Part shown: positions 36,590 to 45,385 of the stretch, in pieces
Layout: each line of letters starts with the position of its first letter
Numbering within the stretch: the stretch's first letter is position 1
DNA from: JADCCX01 sp031431475
Lineage (GTDB): Bacteria > Pseudomonadota > Alphaproteobacteria > Rhizobiales > Beijerinckiaceae
Assembly: GCA_031431475.1 (NCBI GenBank)
Contig: JANPDL010000018.1
Location: 331,090 to 395,089, forward strand
DNA length: 64,000 nt
Reading direction: 5' to 3'
The notes under the pieces: generated by a model
Told to the model about the DNA's origin: nothing
Databases searched by the model: none
The model's input: only the letters and a program-made list of their open reading frames with translations
Program-made: the position numbers and the translations under genes

Positions 36590-37660
36590 TTAGGCCGCTT
36601 GCCCACTCGCAGGCATCGGTGTCACAGCCGGATCTGTCTCCGCCAGCACCATGTTCCGCCCGCCGCGCTTGGCCGCATAGAGCGCTGTATCAGCACGTTC
36701 GATGATCGTGGTCGGTGTGTCTTCCTTGCGAAAGACTGCAACACCGATAGAAATTGTGACGCGCCCCAGATTTTCGCCGGTTGAGCGCTTCACCAGTTCG
36801 CGACTCATAACGGCCTTGCGCACCTGCTCGGCGACCTGGATAGCGCCGCGGAGGTTGCAGCCCGGCAGAATGATGGCAAATTCTTCGCCGCCAAAACGTG
36901 CGGCAGTATCCAGTCCCTTGACGTTCTGCTTGATTGACATGGCGACAAGCCTGAGCACCTGATCACCCGTAAGATGGCCGTAGGTGTCGTTGAACTTCTT
37001 GAAGTGATCAATATCGGTCATAAGAACCGCGAGTTCGTCGCCTGTCCGTTGCGCATGGCGCAGAGCATCAGCAAGTGCCGTATCAAAGAACATGCGATTG
37101 GCCAGCGTGGTCACCGGATCGATCTGGCTTTCGGTGCGGATCGATTCGAGCGCCTCACGCAGTTCGATCACTTCCGTTTTCGCTTCACCGAGTTGTTCCG
37201 ATAACTTGCCGTTTAGCCTGGACATATTGCGGGTAGATGCCAGAAGATCGCTGATGATCGCGCGCAGGCGCTCTTCGCCCACCCCCAATTCCATCTCGTC
37301 GACTGACCCATTCAGCGTACCGCTGTAATTGTTGATTTCGCCTTTGGCGCTGTCCAGCGCCTCACCCACAGTATCCATCTGGCTAAGCAGGCGCACGGTC
37401 GCGCGCTCGGCTTCCGCCGTGAAGCGATTCGTATTGATGAAACGGTCGTAGATTTCATCAAGCTCAGACTGCGTAACACGCCCGAACTTGCGCAGCAGAT
37501 CATTGATCGCGCGCATCAGGGCCGGGTGGTGACCCGTTACGTAGGTGTACCAGAGCTCATAAGCCCGAGGATAAGCAGCTGTTCGGTGCCCGCGGATGTG
37601 GGCAAACGCTTTCTCACCAATCGATATTGTGCGCTCGTAGTCGCTTCTGTTTTGCGACAT
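36590..37660 (-). CDS. GGDEF diguanylate cyclase
   Basis: Makes cyclic di-GMP from two GTP. The C-terminal cyclase domain has DPVTTLANRMFFD, LMTDIDHFKKFNDTYGH and the active-site loop FGGEEFAIILPG. The N-terminal half (about 180 residues) is helical with a coiled-coil-like stretch (DSAKGEINNYSGTLN to LGEAKTEVIEL), no membrane segments and no known sensor fold, so it is a soluble enzyme with an unassigned input. An inhibitory RxxD before the loop is not clear. GAGGAAA precedes the ATG at 37660; a GTG at 37675 is also in frame. Confidence 0.93.
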   Translation of the reverse strand: MSQNRSDYERTISIGEKAFAHIRGHRTAAYPRAYELWYTYVTGHHPALMRAINDLLRKFGRVTQSELDEIYDRFINTNRFTAEAERATVRLLSQMDTVGEALDSAKGEINNYSGTLNGSVDEMELGVGEERLRAIISDLLASTRNMSRLNGKLSEQLGEAKTEVIELREALESIRTESQIDPVTTLANRMFFDTALADALRHAQRTGDELAVLMTDIDHFKKFNDTYGHLTGDQVLRLVAMSIKQNVKGLDTAARFGGEEFAIILPGCNLRGAIQVAEQVRKAVMSRELVKRSTGENLGRVTISIGVAVFRKEDTPTTIIERADTALYAAKRGGRNMVLAETDPAVTPMPASGQAA

Positions 37661-37765
37661 CAGTTTCCTCGACACTTAACAATTATGAAGAGGATGACAG
37701 ATGGGCTTTAAGGCCGGGTTAAGTTGATCCGTCGAGAGCGAACTATTGCAGGTTTGTCGCTTTGA

Positions 37766-37780
37766 AAGCCCGTCAGGCTT
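37766..37780 (-). terminator. Weak terminator-like hairpin after the DEAD-box helicase gene
   Basis: AAGCC and GGCTT form a 5-bp stem with a 5-base loop; on the reverse strand a short TTTC follows. It lies about 23 bases past the helicase stop. The stem is short, so support is modest. Confidence 0.3.
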
Positions 37781-37802
37781 AACGTCTGACTGACGAAACG
37801 CC

Positions 37803-39332
37803 CTAGTTTGCGTTTTTCCGCACCGGACGCATCAGAAATCCCGGCATATGATCGCCCAGTCCCTTGACCGACGGGCCGTCATCATCAGGTTGATAGCGAC
37901 GGGGCTCGCGGGATGACCGGGAATCCTGTGGTGCGCGCGGTTCGCTCGCTGGCCGTGGCTCCTGATATCTTGGCTCTTGAGTTCTGGGTTCCTGAGCCTT
38001 GGGCTCGGGACGGGGGGAAGCATCGGCATGTGGCGCTGCTGCTTCCGCTCCGCCTCGCGCGGGACGATGAGAATCTCTTGGACGCTCGCCATCTCTTGAT
38101 CGTTCGCCACGACGGCCACGGGCCGGGCCATCGCTGTCGCGGCCACGGCGGCTGTCTCGCCTTGGCCGTTCATCCGCGTCCTCTGAAGTACCGGGAACGA
38201 AATCCGCTACTGATGGGCCATCCCAGGGAATGTCCTTCTTGAGCAAACCGGTGATCGCATCGAGATACTTCGTGTCGGCCTTGGAGGCGATGGAATAAGC
38301 CGTTCCGGTCCGTCCGGCGCGACCGGTGCGGCCAATGCGATGAATGTAATCATCGGCGTGGATAGGGATGTCATAGTTGATGACGTGGCTGACATCAGGA
38401 ATGTCCAAACCACGCGCCGCGACATCTGATGCGACCAGCAATGGCACCCGTCCGGCCTTAAAGGAATCGAGCATGGCCATCCGCGCGCGCTGTTCCATGT
38501 CGCCGTGCAAGCCGCCAACATTAAAGCCGTGCTGTTCCAATGACTTGACCACAACAGCAATATCACGCTTGCGGTTGCAGAATATGATAGCATTCTTGAG
38601 ATCAGTCGCTCCCCGCAGCACGCGGCGCAGGGTTTCGCGCTTCTCGAAATCCTTGGAACCCGATGCCACCAACATCTGGGTGATCGTGGTTGCCGCTGTT
38701 GCCGGTTTGGAAACCTCGACCTTGATCGGATTGCTCAGGAACTGCTCGGTGATGCGCTGGATTTCCGGTGGCATCGTGGCCGTGAAAAACAGTGTCTGGC
38801 GCGTGAACGGAGTCAGCTTGCAGATACGTTCGATGTCAGGGATGAAACCCATGTCCAGCATACGGTCAGCTTCGTCGATCACCAGCACTTCGATGCCTGT
38901 CATCAGCAATTTGCCACGCTCGAAGTGATCAAGCAGACGACCCGGTGTGGCGATCAGCACGTCAACTCCACGCGTGATCTTGGCATCCTGGTCGCCGAAC
39001 GACACGCCGCCGATGAGCAGGGCGACATTAAGCTTGTGCTCTGCGCCATATTTGACAAAATTTTCCTCAACCTGAGCAGCAAGTTCACGGGTTGGTTCAA
39101 GAATTAGGGTGCGTGGCATGCGGGCACGAGCGCGGCCCTGTTCCAGCAGCGTCAGCATTGGCAGCGTGAATGCTGCTGTCTTGCCGGTACCAGTCTGGGC
39201 GATGCCCAGCACGTCGCGCCGGGTCAGCACATGGGGAATGGCCTGCTCCTGAATAGGAGTTGGCGTGCTGTATCCGGCATTGGTAACAGCTTTGAGAACT
39301 TTCTCGGACAATCCGAGATCGGCAAAGGACAT
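37803..39332 (-). CDS. DEAD-box RNA helicase, RhlE-like
   Basis: The ATG at 39332 gives 509 residues starting MSFADLGLSEKVLKAV, the usual Q-motif context, while the open frame reaches 39422. Motifs in order: PTPIQEQAIP (Q), AQTGTGKTAAF (I), PTRELAAQ (Ia), TPGRLLDH (Ib), VIDEADRMLD (II), FFTATMP (III), LVASDVAARGLDIPDV (V) and HRIGRTGRAGRTG (VI). The last 135 residues or so are disordered, rich in Arg, Asp, Gly, Pro, with QEPR-type repeats, and end in GLGDHMPGFLMRPVR, which looks conserved and may bind a partner. It likely works in ribosome assembly or RNA turnover. Confidence 0.93.
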   Translation of the reverse strand: MSFADLGLSEKVLKAVTNAGYSTPTPIQEQAIPHVLTRRDVLGIAQTGTGKTAAFTLPMLTLLEQGRARARMPRTLILEPTRELAAQVEENFVKYGAEHKLNVALLIGGVSFGDQDAKITRGVDVLIATPGRLLDHFERGKLLMTGIEVLVIDEADRMLDMGFIPDIERICKLTPFTRQTLFFTATMPPEIQRITEQFLSNPIKVEVSKPATAATTITQMLVASGSKDFEKRETLRRVLRGATDLKNAIIFCNRKRDIAVVVKSLEQHGFNVGGLHGDMEQRARMAMLDSFKAGRVPLLVASDVAARGLDIPDVSHVINYDIPIHADDYIHRIGRTGRAGRTGTAYSIASKADTKYLDAITGLLKKDIPWDGPSVADFVPGTSEDADERPRRDSRRGRDSDGPARGRRGERSRDGERPRDSHRPARGGAEAAAPHADASPRPEPKAQEPRTQEPRYQEPRPASEPRAPQDSRSSREPRRYQPDDDGPSVKGLGDHMPGFLMRPVRKNAN

Positions 39333-39446
39333 GAGGTCCGCTTCCTGTGGAAGGCCATAACGGCTTTCGGTCCCGCAGGCTGTGACGGCAATCGTATTGA
39401 AATGCAATGCTTTCCGGGCCACAGATTATCAAAAAAGGGATATGTT

Positions 39447-40154
39447 ATGGATGTTCTGTTCGTTCCGGGCCTGAATTGCACTGGCGCGCTCTTCTCGGCG
39501 CAAGTGAAGGCGCTAGAGCCGCGCTTCCGTTGCCATATCACGGATCACGGCGTGGCTGACAGCCTTGAGGCAATTGCAGCCGATGTTCTGGCAAAGGCAC
39601 CGACACGCTTCGCGCTTTGTGGCCTTTCGCTGGGTGGTTATGTTGCATACGAAATCATCCGGCAGGCTCCCGAAAGGGTAATGGGTTTGGCGCTGCTGGA
39701 TACACGCGCAGAACCGGACAGTGAGGAAGACGCCGAGCGCCGCCATCGCACTATCGCACTGGCAAAAGGCGGGCAATTTGATCAACTCCACGGAATTCTC
39801 TGGCCGCGCCTGGTTCATCCTGCGCGATTGGCTGAGAAAGAGCTGGAAAACACCGTGATCAGAATGATGCGCGATACGGGTGCAGAGCGGTTCATCCGGC
39901 AGCAAACAGCAGTACTGAACCGGATCGATTATCGACCGATTCTATCAGAAATTTCCATTCCAACACTGATCCTTGTGGGGGCCCAGGATGTGATTACCCC
40001 GCCGGATTATTCAAAAGCGCTCAATCGCGCGATAAAAGGATCGCGCTACGTCGAGATCGATGATTGCGGGCATCTCTCCACTCTCGAGAGACCGGAAGCC
40101 GTTACCGATGTTTTGCTTCAGCTGTTAAATGATATAAATACTCCAAACCACTGA
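39447..40154 (+). CDS. Alpha/beta hydrolase
   Basis: 235 residues from the ATG at 39447, preceded by AAAGGGA; divergent from the helicase gene. The nucleophile elbow GLSLGG (Ser near residue 67), the ILVGAQDVITPPDYS aspartate loop and the CGHLSTLERP histidine form the usual triad. The cap region is short. Substrate unknown; small esterase or lactonase activity would fit. Confidence 0.87.
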   Translation: MDVLFVPGLNCTGALFSAQVKALEPRFRCHITDHGVADSLEAIAADVLAKAPTRFALCGLSLGGYVAYEIIRQAPERVMGLALLDTRAEPDSEEDAERRHRTIALAKGGQFDQLHGILWPRLVHPARLAEKELENTVIRMMRDTGAERFIRQQTAVLNRIDYRPILSEISIPTLILVGAQDVITPPDYSKALNRAIKGSRYVEIDDCGHLSTLERPEAVTDVLLQLLNDINTPNH

Positions 40155-40156
40155 TG

Positions 40157-40459
40157 TTATTTCTTTTCTCTGCCTGTGCAGGGATCAAGAATGATAGGTC
40201 GCCCAGAGATCGAGCCAGTCAGAATGGGATCATCCAGCACCGACCGTGTGATCGTCGTGATCTGACCGTTGGATTGCTGGTTCTGTGCGGTCTGAATTTT
40301 TGAGGGCAATGGCTGCCGCGCAATCCTGATGGTTTCAACCGCCCTGTTAATGGACAGCATTGCAACCATGCACAGACCGACCACAAAAAACGACGCAATC
40401 AGCATATCGCGCAGCAGCTTGTTGCTGCGCCCCTTGATGAAATCGATGACCCCGTCCAT
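40157..40459 (-). CDS. Small single-helix membrane protein
   Basis: 100 residues with one hydrophobic segment at about residues 18-37 following a basic stretch, then a polar tail that ends DPCTGREKK. GGAGCC stands close before the ATG. The tail is likely periplasmic by the positive-inside rule. It converges on the hydrolase gene with a 2-base gap. No family recognised. Confidence 0.6.
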   Translation of the reverse strand: MDGVIDFIKGRSNKLLRDMLIASFFVVGLCMVAMLSINRAVETIRIARQPLPSKIQTAQNQQSNGQITTITRSVLDDPILTGSISGRPIILDPCTGREKK

Positions 40460-40538
40460 TTTCCCGGCTCCTTTGAGACAGGAACAAGACTAACCGACCC
40501 CGGTTAATGCCCGGTTTACCAAGATTGCGGCGATTGGA

Positions 40539-41297
40539 TCAGGGCACAAAGCCTTCGAAAACGATCTGGTCGGCAAAGGCCGATGCTTTCGCGACATCCT
40601 CTGCAGTTCGCACAGTCCAGGTCGAAATCGGGATGCCCAGGGCGGCACGGCACAGGAACGGCGCGGCGTGAGGTAGGTCTTTCACATTCCACGAGATGAA
40701 ATCCGGCCGCATCTCGTTGAAATGCAGGAGATGGGCCATCGCGCGTCTTTCATCAGCAGGGATGGTCTCGTAATCCGGGTATTCATACGCCGCCATGCCG
40801 ACATAGCCGCGCGGGATATCCGGTGCCATCATCCGGAGGGTTGCTACGATGCGCGGATCGAACGATTCGATTGTTACGGGATGACTGGCATATTGCTTCA
40901 CCACCTCGGCTACACGCCGCGTCAGGCGCAAATCACCGTCGAAACGGCTCTTGATCTCGACAACGATTGGAACCTTGCCAGCCACCAGATCGAGCATCGA
41001 GGAAAGCGAGAAAACGCCATCTTTCGAGCGTGAGCCCGTCAGGGAAATCGCATTCAGCTCAGCCGCTGTACGGGAATCCACACGCCCGGTCTCGCCAGTC
41101 AGGCGATCAAGATCATAATCGTGAAAGACCACGGCCTCACCGTCACGTGTGATCTGTACGTCGCATTCAATGCCGAAGTTGCCTGCAACAGCGGCAGAAA
41201 AAGCAGCATGCGAGTTCTCGATCACGCTCTGCGATCGGTTGTGCAGGCCGCGATGTGCAATGGGGCGGGCCATCAGTTGCTCAAGCGCATGCGCCAT
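40539..41297 (-). CDS. Glycerophosphodiester phosphodiesterase
   Basis: Hydrolyses glycerophosphodiesters to glycerol 3-phosphate and an alcohol. PIAHRGLHNRSQSVIENSHAA (with the first catalytic His and Glu), FGIECDVQITRDGEAVVFHD (metal ligands and second His) and the later VEIKS loop are typical of the GDPD TIM barrel. 252 residues, no leader, so cytosolic. It starts two bases after the RidA gene and is probably co-transcribed with it. Confidence 0.92.
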   Translation of the reverse strand: MAHALEQLMARPIAHRGLHNRSQSVIENSHAAFSAAVAGNFGIECDVQITRDGEAVVFHDYDLDRLTGETGRVDSRTAAELNAISLTGSRSKDGVFSLSSMLDLVAGKVPIVVEIKSRFDGDLRLTRRVAEVVKQYASHPVTIESFDPRIVATLRMMAPDIPRGYVGMAAYEYPDYETIPADERRAMAHLLHFNEMRPDFISWNVKDLPHAAPFLCRAALGIPISTWTVRTAEDVAKASAFADQIVFEGFVP

Positions 41298-41299
41298 GA

Positions 41300-41770
41300 T
41301 CAGGCAAACTCGAACATCGCTTCGACCTCGACAGCAGCATTGAGTGGCAGCACCGCCATGCCGACGGTCGAGCGGGCGTGACGCCCCTTGTCGCCCAATG
41401 CTTCCACCATCAGATCAGACGCGCCGTTCATCACACCGGGAATGGCGGAATAATCCGGCATAGCATTGATGAAACCGGTGAGTTTCACGCAGCGCGTGAT
41501 ACGCTCAAGATCACCCAGCGCCACTTTGGCCAGGGCGAGGATATTGATCGCGCAGAAGCGCGCGGCTTCCTTGCCATTCTCGGCAGAAACGCTGCCGCCA
41601 AGCTTGCCCGTATGTTGTGGAGCCAGTTTGCCGTCGATGCCGAAACACAGCTGCCCTGATGTCACCAGCAGATTGCCCGTGATGACGAACGGCACATAAT
41701 TCGCAAGGGGGGCCGCCGGAACGGGGAGAGTGATACCCATTTTGGCAAGACGCTGTTCAACCTGGCTCAT
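41300..41770 (-). CDS. RidA family protein (reactive intermediate deaminase)
   Basis: The 156-residue protein is of the longer YjgF/RidA subgroup common in alphaproteobacteria. NYVPFVITGNLLVTSGQLCF opens the fold, CVKLTGFINAMPDYSAIPGVMNGASDL follows in part, and GRHARSTVGMAVLPLNAAVEVE carries the conserved arginine that handles enamine/imine intermediates. It diverges from the EipB gene and precedes the phosphodiesterase in one unit. Confidence 0.92.
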   Translation of the reverse strand: MSQVEQRLAKMGITLPVPAAPLANYVPFVITGNLLVTSGQLCFGIDGKLAPQHTGKLGGSVSAENGKEAARFCAINILALAKVALGDLERITRCVKLTGFINAMPDYSAIPGVMNGASDLMVEALGDKGRHARSTVGMAVLPLNAAVEVEAMFEFA

Positions 41771-41925
41771 TGCTATTTTTTCCTCATCACTCTGTCGTTA
41801 TCAAAGCGGGATTTCACCACAAGCATACTGCGTGTGATTGCCGCAAGACGGTTGACCGCCTATCTTCAAACATATTCGCGTATCTAACGGTCTCCGCCCG
41901 TGTGCAATCCGTCATGAAGGACACC

Positions 41926-42750
41926 ATGTTTCATCGTCTGGCACAGATTTCCATTCTAACTATCCTTGCCTTTTCGCCAGTAGTGGCTTTTGCGGATTCG
42001 CTTCAGCTTGTCCCGCACCGGGCCGCTTATGAACTGACGCTGCATTCTACCCGCGGGAAAGGTGTTAGCACTGTATCAGGCCGTATCGGCCTCGAATTCA
42101 CAGGCAATGCTTGCGAAGGCTATGCGACTAATTTCCGACAGGTCACGGAAATTTCGGATGGCGAGGGCAAGTCGCAAAGTTCCGACATGCGCCTCACCAC
42201 CTTCGAGGGCGGTGACGGCAAGCTCCTGCGTTTCAACGGCGAAAAGCGCAGCAATGGTGGCCGCGCAGACATCACAAGTGGTCAGGCGGAACGGGCAAAC
42301 GACGGCGGTCTTTCAGTTGATATCCGCCAGCCCAAGCAAACCAAGATGGATGTGGACGGCGTTGCGGTGTTCCCGACCGATCATATGGTCCGGCTGATCA
42401 ATGCAGCGAAAAAGGGTGACCGCATCATGGAGGTTCGCCTCTATGATGGGTCTGACGGTGGCGAGAAAATCTACGACACCACAGCGCTGATCGGAAACGC
42501 GGTAGCGCTGGAAGGCCGCCCCGTGGAAGAGGCGGCTGGGAAAGCCGGCCTCAAGTCCATGACTCGCTGGCCTGTCTCGATAAGCTATTTCGAGCCAGGC
42601 AATGGCGAGCGAACACCGGTTTACGTGCTCAGCTTCGACCTGTTCGAGAACGGTGTTTCAGGTGCCTTGAAACTCGATTTCGGTGACTTCGCGCTGAAAG
42701 GCGAGTTGAAGCGGTTGGAACTGCTGAAAGAGACGGAATGCAAGAAGTAA
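41926..42750 (+). CDS. eipB: Envelope integrity protein EipB-like (DUF1849)
   Basis: A periplasmic beta-spiral protein known from Brucella to keep the cell envelope intact. A hydrophobic leader (about residues 1-23, ending VAFA) precedes SLQLVPHRAAYELTLHS. The two cysteines kept in EipB are present: one in GNACEGY near residue 62 and one three residues from the end in ECKK, so the known disulfide is likely. The ATG at 41926 follows AAGGA and gives 274 residues; an in-frame ATG at 41914 is less favoured. Confidence 0.9.
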   Translation: MFHRLAQISILTILAFSPVVAFADSLQLVPHRAAYELTLHSTRGKGVSTVSGRIGLEFTGNACEGYATNFRQVTEISDGEGKSQSSDMRLTTFEGGDGKLLRFNGEKRSNGGRADITSGQAERANDGGLSVDIRQPKQTKMDVDGVAVFPTDHMVRLINAAKKGDRIMEVRLYDGSDGGEKIYDTTALIGNAVALEGRPVEEAAGKAGLKSMTRWPVSISYFEPGNGERTPVYVLSFDLFENGVSGALKLDFGDFALKGELKRLELLKETECKK

Positions 42751-42762
42751 CGCGTTAAAGCG

Positions 42763-43704
42763 TCACTTCTGGGCCAATAGCTGTTTCTTCGCCTCGGCGA
42801 GCTTGGCCTTTTCCTCGGGCGCAAGCTCAGGATATTTCAGGTCCAGCTTTTTCAGTTCGCGCCGGATCGCCGCCATGACTGCCAGACGCATTAACTTCTT
42901 ATCGTCTGCCGGTATGACATACCAGGGCGCATGTTTCGTCGCCGTGGCGCGGATCGCCTCCTGATACGCCACCATGTAGTCGTCCCAGAGCGCGCGCTCG
43001 GCCAGATCCTGCGTCTCGAATTTCCAGTTCTTGGACGGATCGTCAATGCGTTCGATCAACCGGCGCTTCTGCTCGTCCTTGCCGACGTTGAGGAAAAACT
43101 TGATGATCTTGACGCCCTGGCGCGAGAGAAACTGCTCGTTCTGGCGGATCGCCTTGAGCCGCTTGTCCCAGATCGCGTCATCGATGAATTGCGCAGGTAT
43201 CCGCTGTTTTTTCAGGATTTCGGGATGCACGCGCACCACGAGGACCTCCTCGTAGTAGGACCGGTTGAAAATCCCGATCCGGCCGCGTTCCGGCAGCACC
43301 TTAGATGTCCGCCATAGAAAATCGTGATCCAGTTCCTCTTCGGATGGCTTCTTGAAGGCACTGACCTGACAGCCCTGCGGATTGATGCCCGACATCACCT
43401 GCTTGATCGTGGAATCCTTGCCCGCTGCATCCATCGCCTGAAAAATCAGCAGCACAGACCAGCGGTTGTCGGCATAGAGCAGATCCTGCAATTTCTGCAG
43501 GTCGTTGATGCCATCCGCCATCAGCGCTTTCGACATTTCCTTGTCGAAATCAAAATCCTTGCGATCATCCTCGGTCGGGTGATCCTTGAGCTTGAAACCC
43601 TTGCCATCGGTCACGCGAAACGGTGCCAGCAGGTCCTTGACGCTGATGTCAGGCACGGATGCAGGCTTCTTCACCGGTGCTTTGGTTGGTTCAGTTTTGG
43701 CCAT
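42763..43704 (-). CDS. ppk2: Polyphosphate kinase 2 family protein
   Basis: Transfers phosphate between polyphosphate and nucleotides. Walker A is in IFQAMDAAGKDSTIK (about residues 88-102), Walker B and the lid in GRIGIFNRSYYEEVLVVRVHPE (partly). The ATG at 43704 gives 313 residues, typical of the single-domain PPK2 group; whether it acts on AMP, ADP or both cannot be told. A Lys/Pro-rich stretch of about 15 residues opens the protein. It lies on the same strand as, and 55 bases downstream of, the phosphodiester glycosidase gene. Confidence 0.9.
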   Translation of the reverse strand: MAKTEPTKAPVKKPASVPDISVKDLLAPFRVTDGKGFKLKDHPTEDDRKDFDFDKEMSKALMADGINDLQKLQDLLYADNRWSVLLIFQAMDAAGKDSTIKQVMSGINPQGCQVSAFKKPSEEELDHDFLWRTSKVLPERGRIGIFNRSYYEEVLVVRVHPEILKKQRIPAQFIDDAIWDKRLKAIRQNEQFLSRQGVKIIKFFLNVGKDEQKRRLIERIDDPSKNWKFETQDLAERALWDDYMVAYQEAIRATATKHAPWYVIPADDKKLMRLAVMAAIRRELKKLDLKYPELAPEEKAKLAEAKKQLLAQK

Positions 43705-43759
43705 TGTCGCCCCGTTGTCTCGCATGTTGCTCACATTTAGCGCCGGAACGCTCCCGACT

Positions 43760-44563
43760 TCAACGGGCGGGCGGTGGATTGGCCGCGCTTTGCCTTTTCT
43801 CAAACGCACCGATGATGGGTCCCAGAGAGCGGAAGCCTGTGCGGTCAACGCCCGGGGCAGAAAGAGAGCTCACCGAACCGTCGAGGAACAAGGCGTTGGG
43901 GGTGCCCAGTTTGTCGCGAAAGACCTTCGCGAAGTCCGTGAATGTCACCGCACCCTCCGAAATGACGAAAAACACAGTATCGCCGTCTTTCACCCCGACG
44001 CCGTTGCGGACCTTGCGCGACACGCCTTCCGACGGAAATCTTGGATGCAATTTGCCGTTGATCACCAGCATCGGCCCGGATTGTGTCGCCATTTCAGGAG
44101 CCAGCTTGCGGCGCAGGAACTGCCCGGTTTCGAGCACGCCCGCTTTGCCGTTGGCGACATAGAAAACGCCGTTGGGCTTGAGATGGAAATTGCCGGGTCC
44201 GTTCGCGGTTGAGGCGCGCACGAACTCGCGACCGTTTTGGATATAGAGCCCCACCGGATCAAGCTCGGCGTGATACATCCCGGCATTCATGGTGAACAGC
44301 GGACGCTGCCCCTCCGATTGCAGTCGCCGGTTGAGACCACTGAGCGAACCATAGGGCTCGCCTTTGCGGTCCTTCCAGAACAGGTCGAGGCGATGCATGC
44401 GCAGATCGACCTGACAGACGACATAGTTCTCGCCAGCATGCGCTATGGGGGAGCAGGCGCGGCCCTGCGCGCTGGCTGAGGAGGCCATTGCGATCAAGAT
44501 CAGCGACCCAATCAGGATCAGCCGACGTTGCGATCGATATCGTGATTGAAGCGTGCGAATCAT
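43760..44563 (-). CDS. Exported phosphodiester glycosidase family protein (NAGPA/DUF2233-like)
   Basis: The family cleaves N-acetylglucosamine-1-phosphodiester or similar exopolysaccharide linkages. From the ATG at 44563 there are 267 residues with a hydrophobic leader (cleaved near ASSASA). TMNAGMYHAELDPVGLYIQNG, QSGPMLVINGKLHP and NALFLDGSVSSLSAPG are the conserved blocks. The true substrate is unknown. Its longer open frame reaches 44701, overlapping the divergent HAD gene, so the shorter form is chosen. Confidence 0.85.
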   Translation of the reverse strand: MIRTLQSRYRSQRRLILIGSLILIAMASSASAQGRACSPIAHAGENYVVCQVDLRMHRLDLFWKDRKGEPYGSLSGLNRRLQSEGQRPLFTMNAGMYHAELDPVGLYIQNGREFVRASTANGPGNFHLKPNGVFYVANGKAGVLETGQFLRRKLAPEMATQSGPMLVINGKLHPRFPSEGVSRKVRNGVGVKDGDTVFFVISEGAVTFTDFAKVFRDKLGTPNALFLDGSVSSLSAPGVDRTGFRSLGPIIGAFEKRQSAANPPPAR

Positions 44564-44684
44564 CTGGCCTATTCTGGTCTTCTTGCCACCCCCGCGTAGA
44601 AGGTTAGCGCTGGACGGCACAGGTTCAAGGGGAATAAGCCGTCCGGCAACTTTGAAACCTCGAAAAGAATGAACGGGATGTTTC

Positions 44685-45353
44685 GTGCCTGACCTCATCA
44701 TCTACGATTGCGACGGAACCCTGATCGACAGCGAGCGGCTCGTCGCCCGTATCTGCATGGAGGAAATCCATGCCTTGGGTCTCATTCACTGGACGATGGA
44801 CCGCTATTTTGCCTCTTTCGTCGGCATGCCGGGTCATGTGGGATGGAGCAAGGTGGCCGATGATCTGGGCCGCGCGCTTCCCGGGGGGCTGAACGCAAGC
44901 GTTGACGCACGCATTCTAGCGCTTATGCAGACGGAACTTGAAACATTGCCTGGTGCGCGAGACGCTATCCTCGCCATCGGGGGCAACCGCTGCGTCGCGT
45001 CCTCGACATCGCAACCGCATCTGACCGACAATATCCGCCATGTCGGCCTGCATGACCTGTTCGGGGACCATATCTTTTCCGCGTCACAGGTGCGTCGCGC
45101 CAAGCCTGCGCCGGATGTATTCCTCTTTTCCGCGTCGCAGATGGGGCATGATCCCAAAGACTGCATCGTGGTGGAGGATTCGGTTCCCGGCGCAATTGCA
45201 GGATCAAGAGCGGGGATGAAAGTCATTGGCTTCACCGGGGCAGCACACGATCCTGATCTGATGCACCAACGGTTGCTTGAGGCAGGAGCGGTATCCGTCG
45301 CAAGCCATATGAATGAATTGCCAACGCTAGTCCGGGTTGCGCGAGGCAATTGA
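44685..45353 (+). CDS. HAD-superfamily phosphatase
   Basis: 222 residues with a GTG start at 44685 placed after GGGATG. Motif I is DCDGTLIDSE (nucleophile Asp9), motif II SSTSQ, motif III KPAPDVFLF and motif IV VVEDSVPGAIAG. The cap is the small helical type of the phosphoglycolate phosphatase/beta-phosphoglucomutase subgroup. Substrate unknown. Its stop is 32 bases before dacA. Confidence 0.9.
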   Translation: MPDLIIYDCDGTLIDSERLVARICMEEIHALGLIHWTMDRYFASFVGMPGHVGWSKVADDLGRALPGGLNASVDARILALMQTELETLPGARDAILAIGGNRCVASSTSQPHLTDNIRHVGLHDLFGDHIFSASQVRRAKPAPDVFLFSASQMGHDPKDCIVVEDSVPGAIAGSRAGMKVIGFTGAAHDPDLMHQRLLEAGAVSVASHMNELPTLVRVARGN

Positions 45354-45385
45354 CTCGCGCCCCGCCTGCATGATCAGTGCGGACC

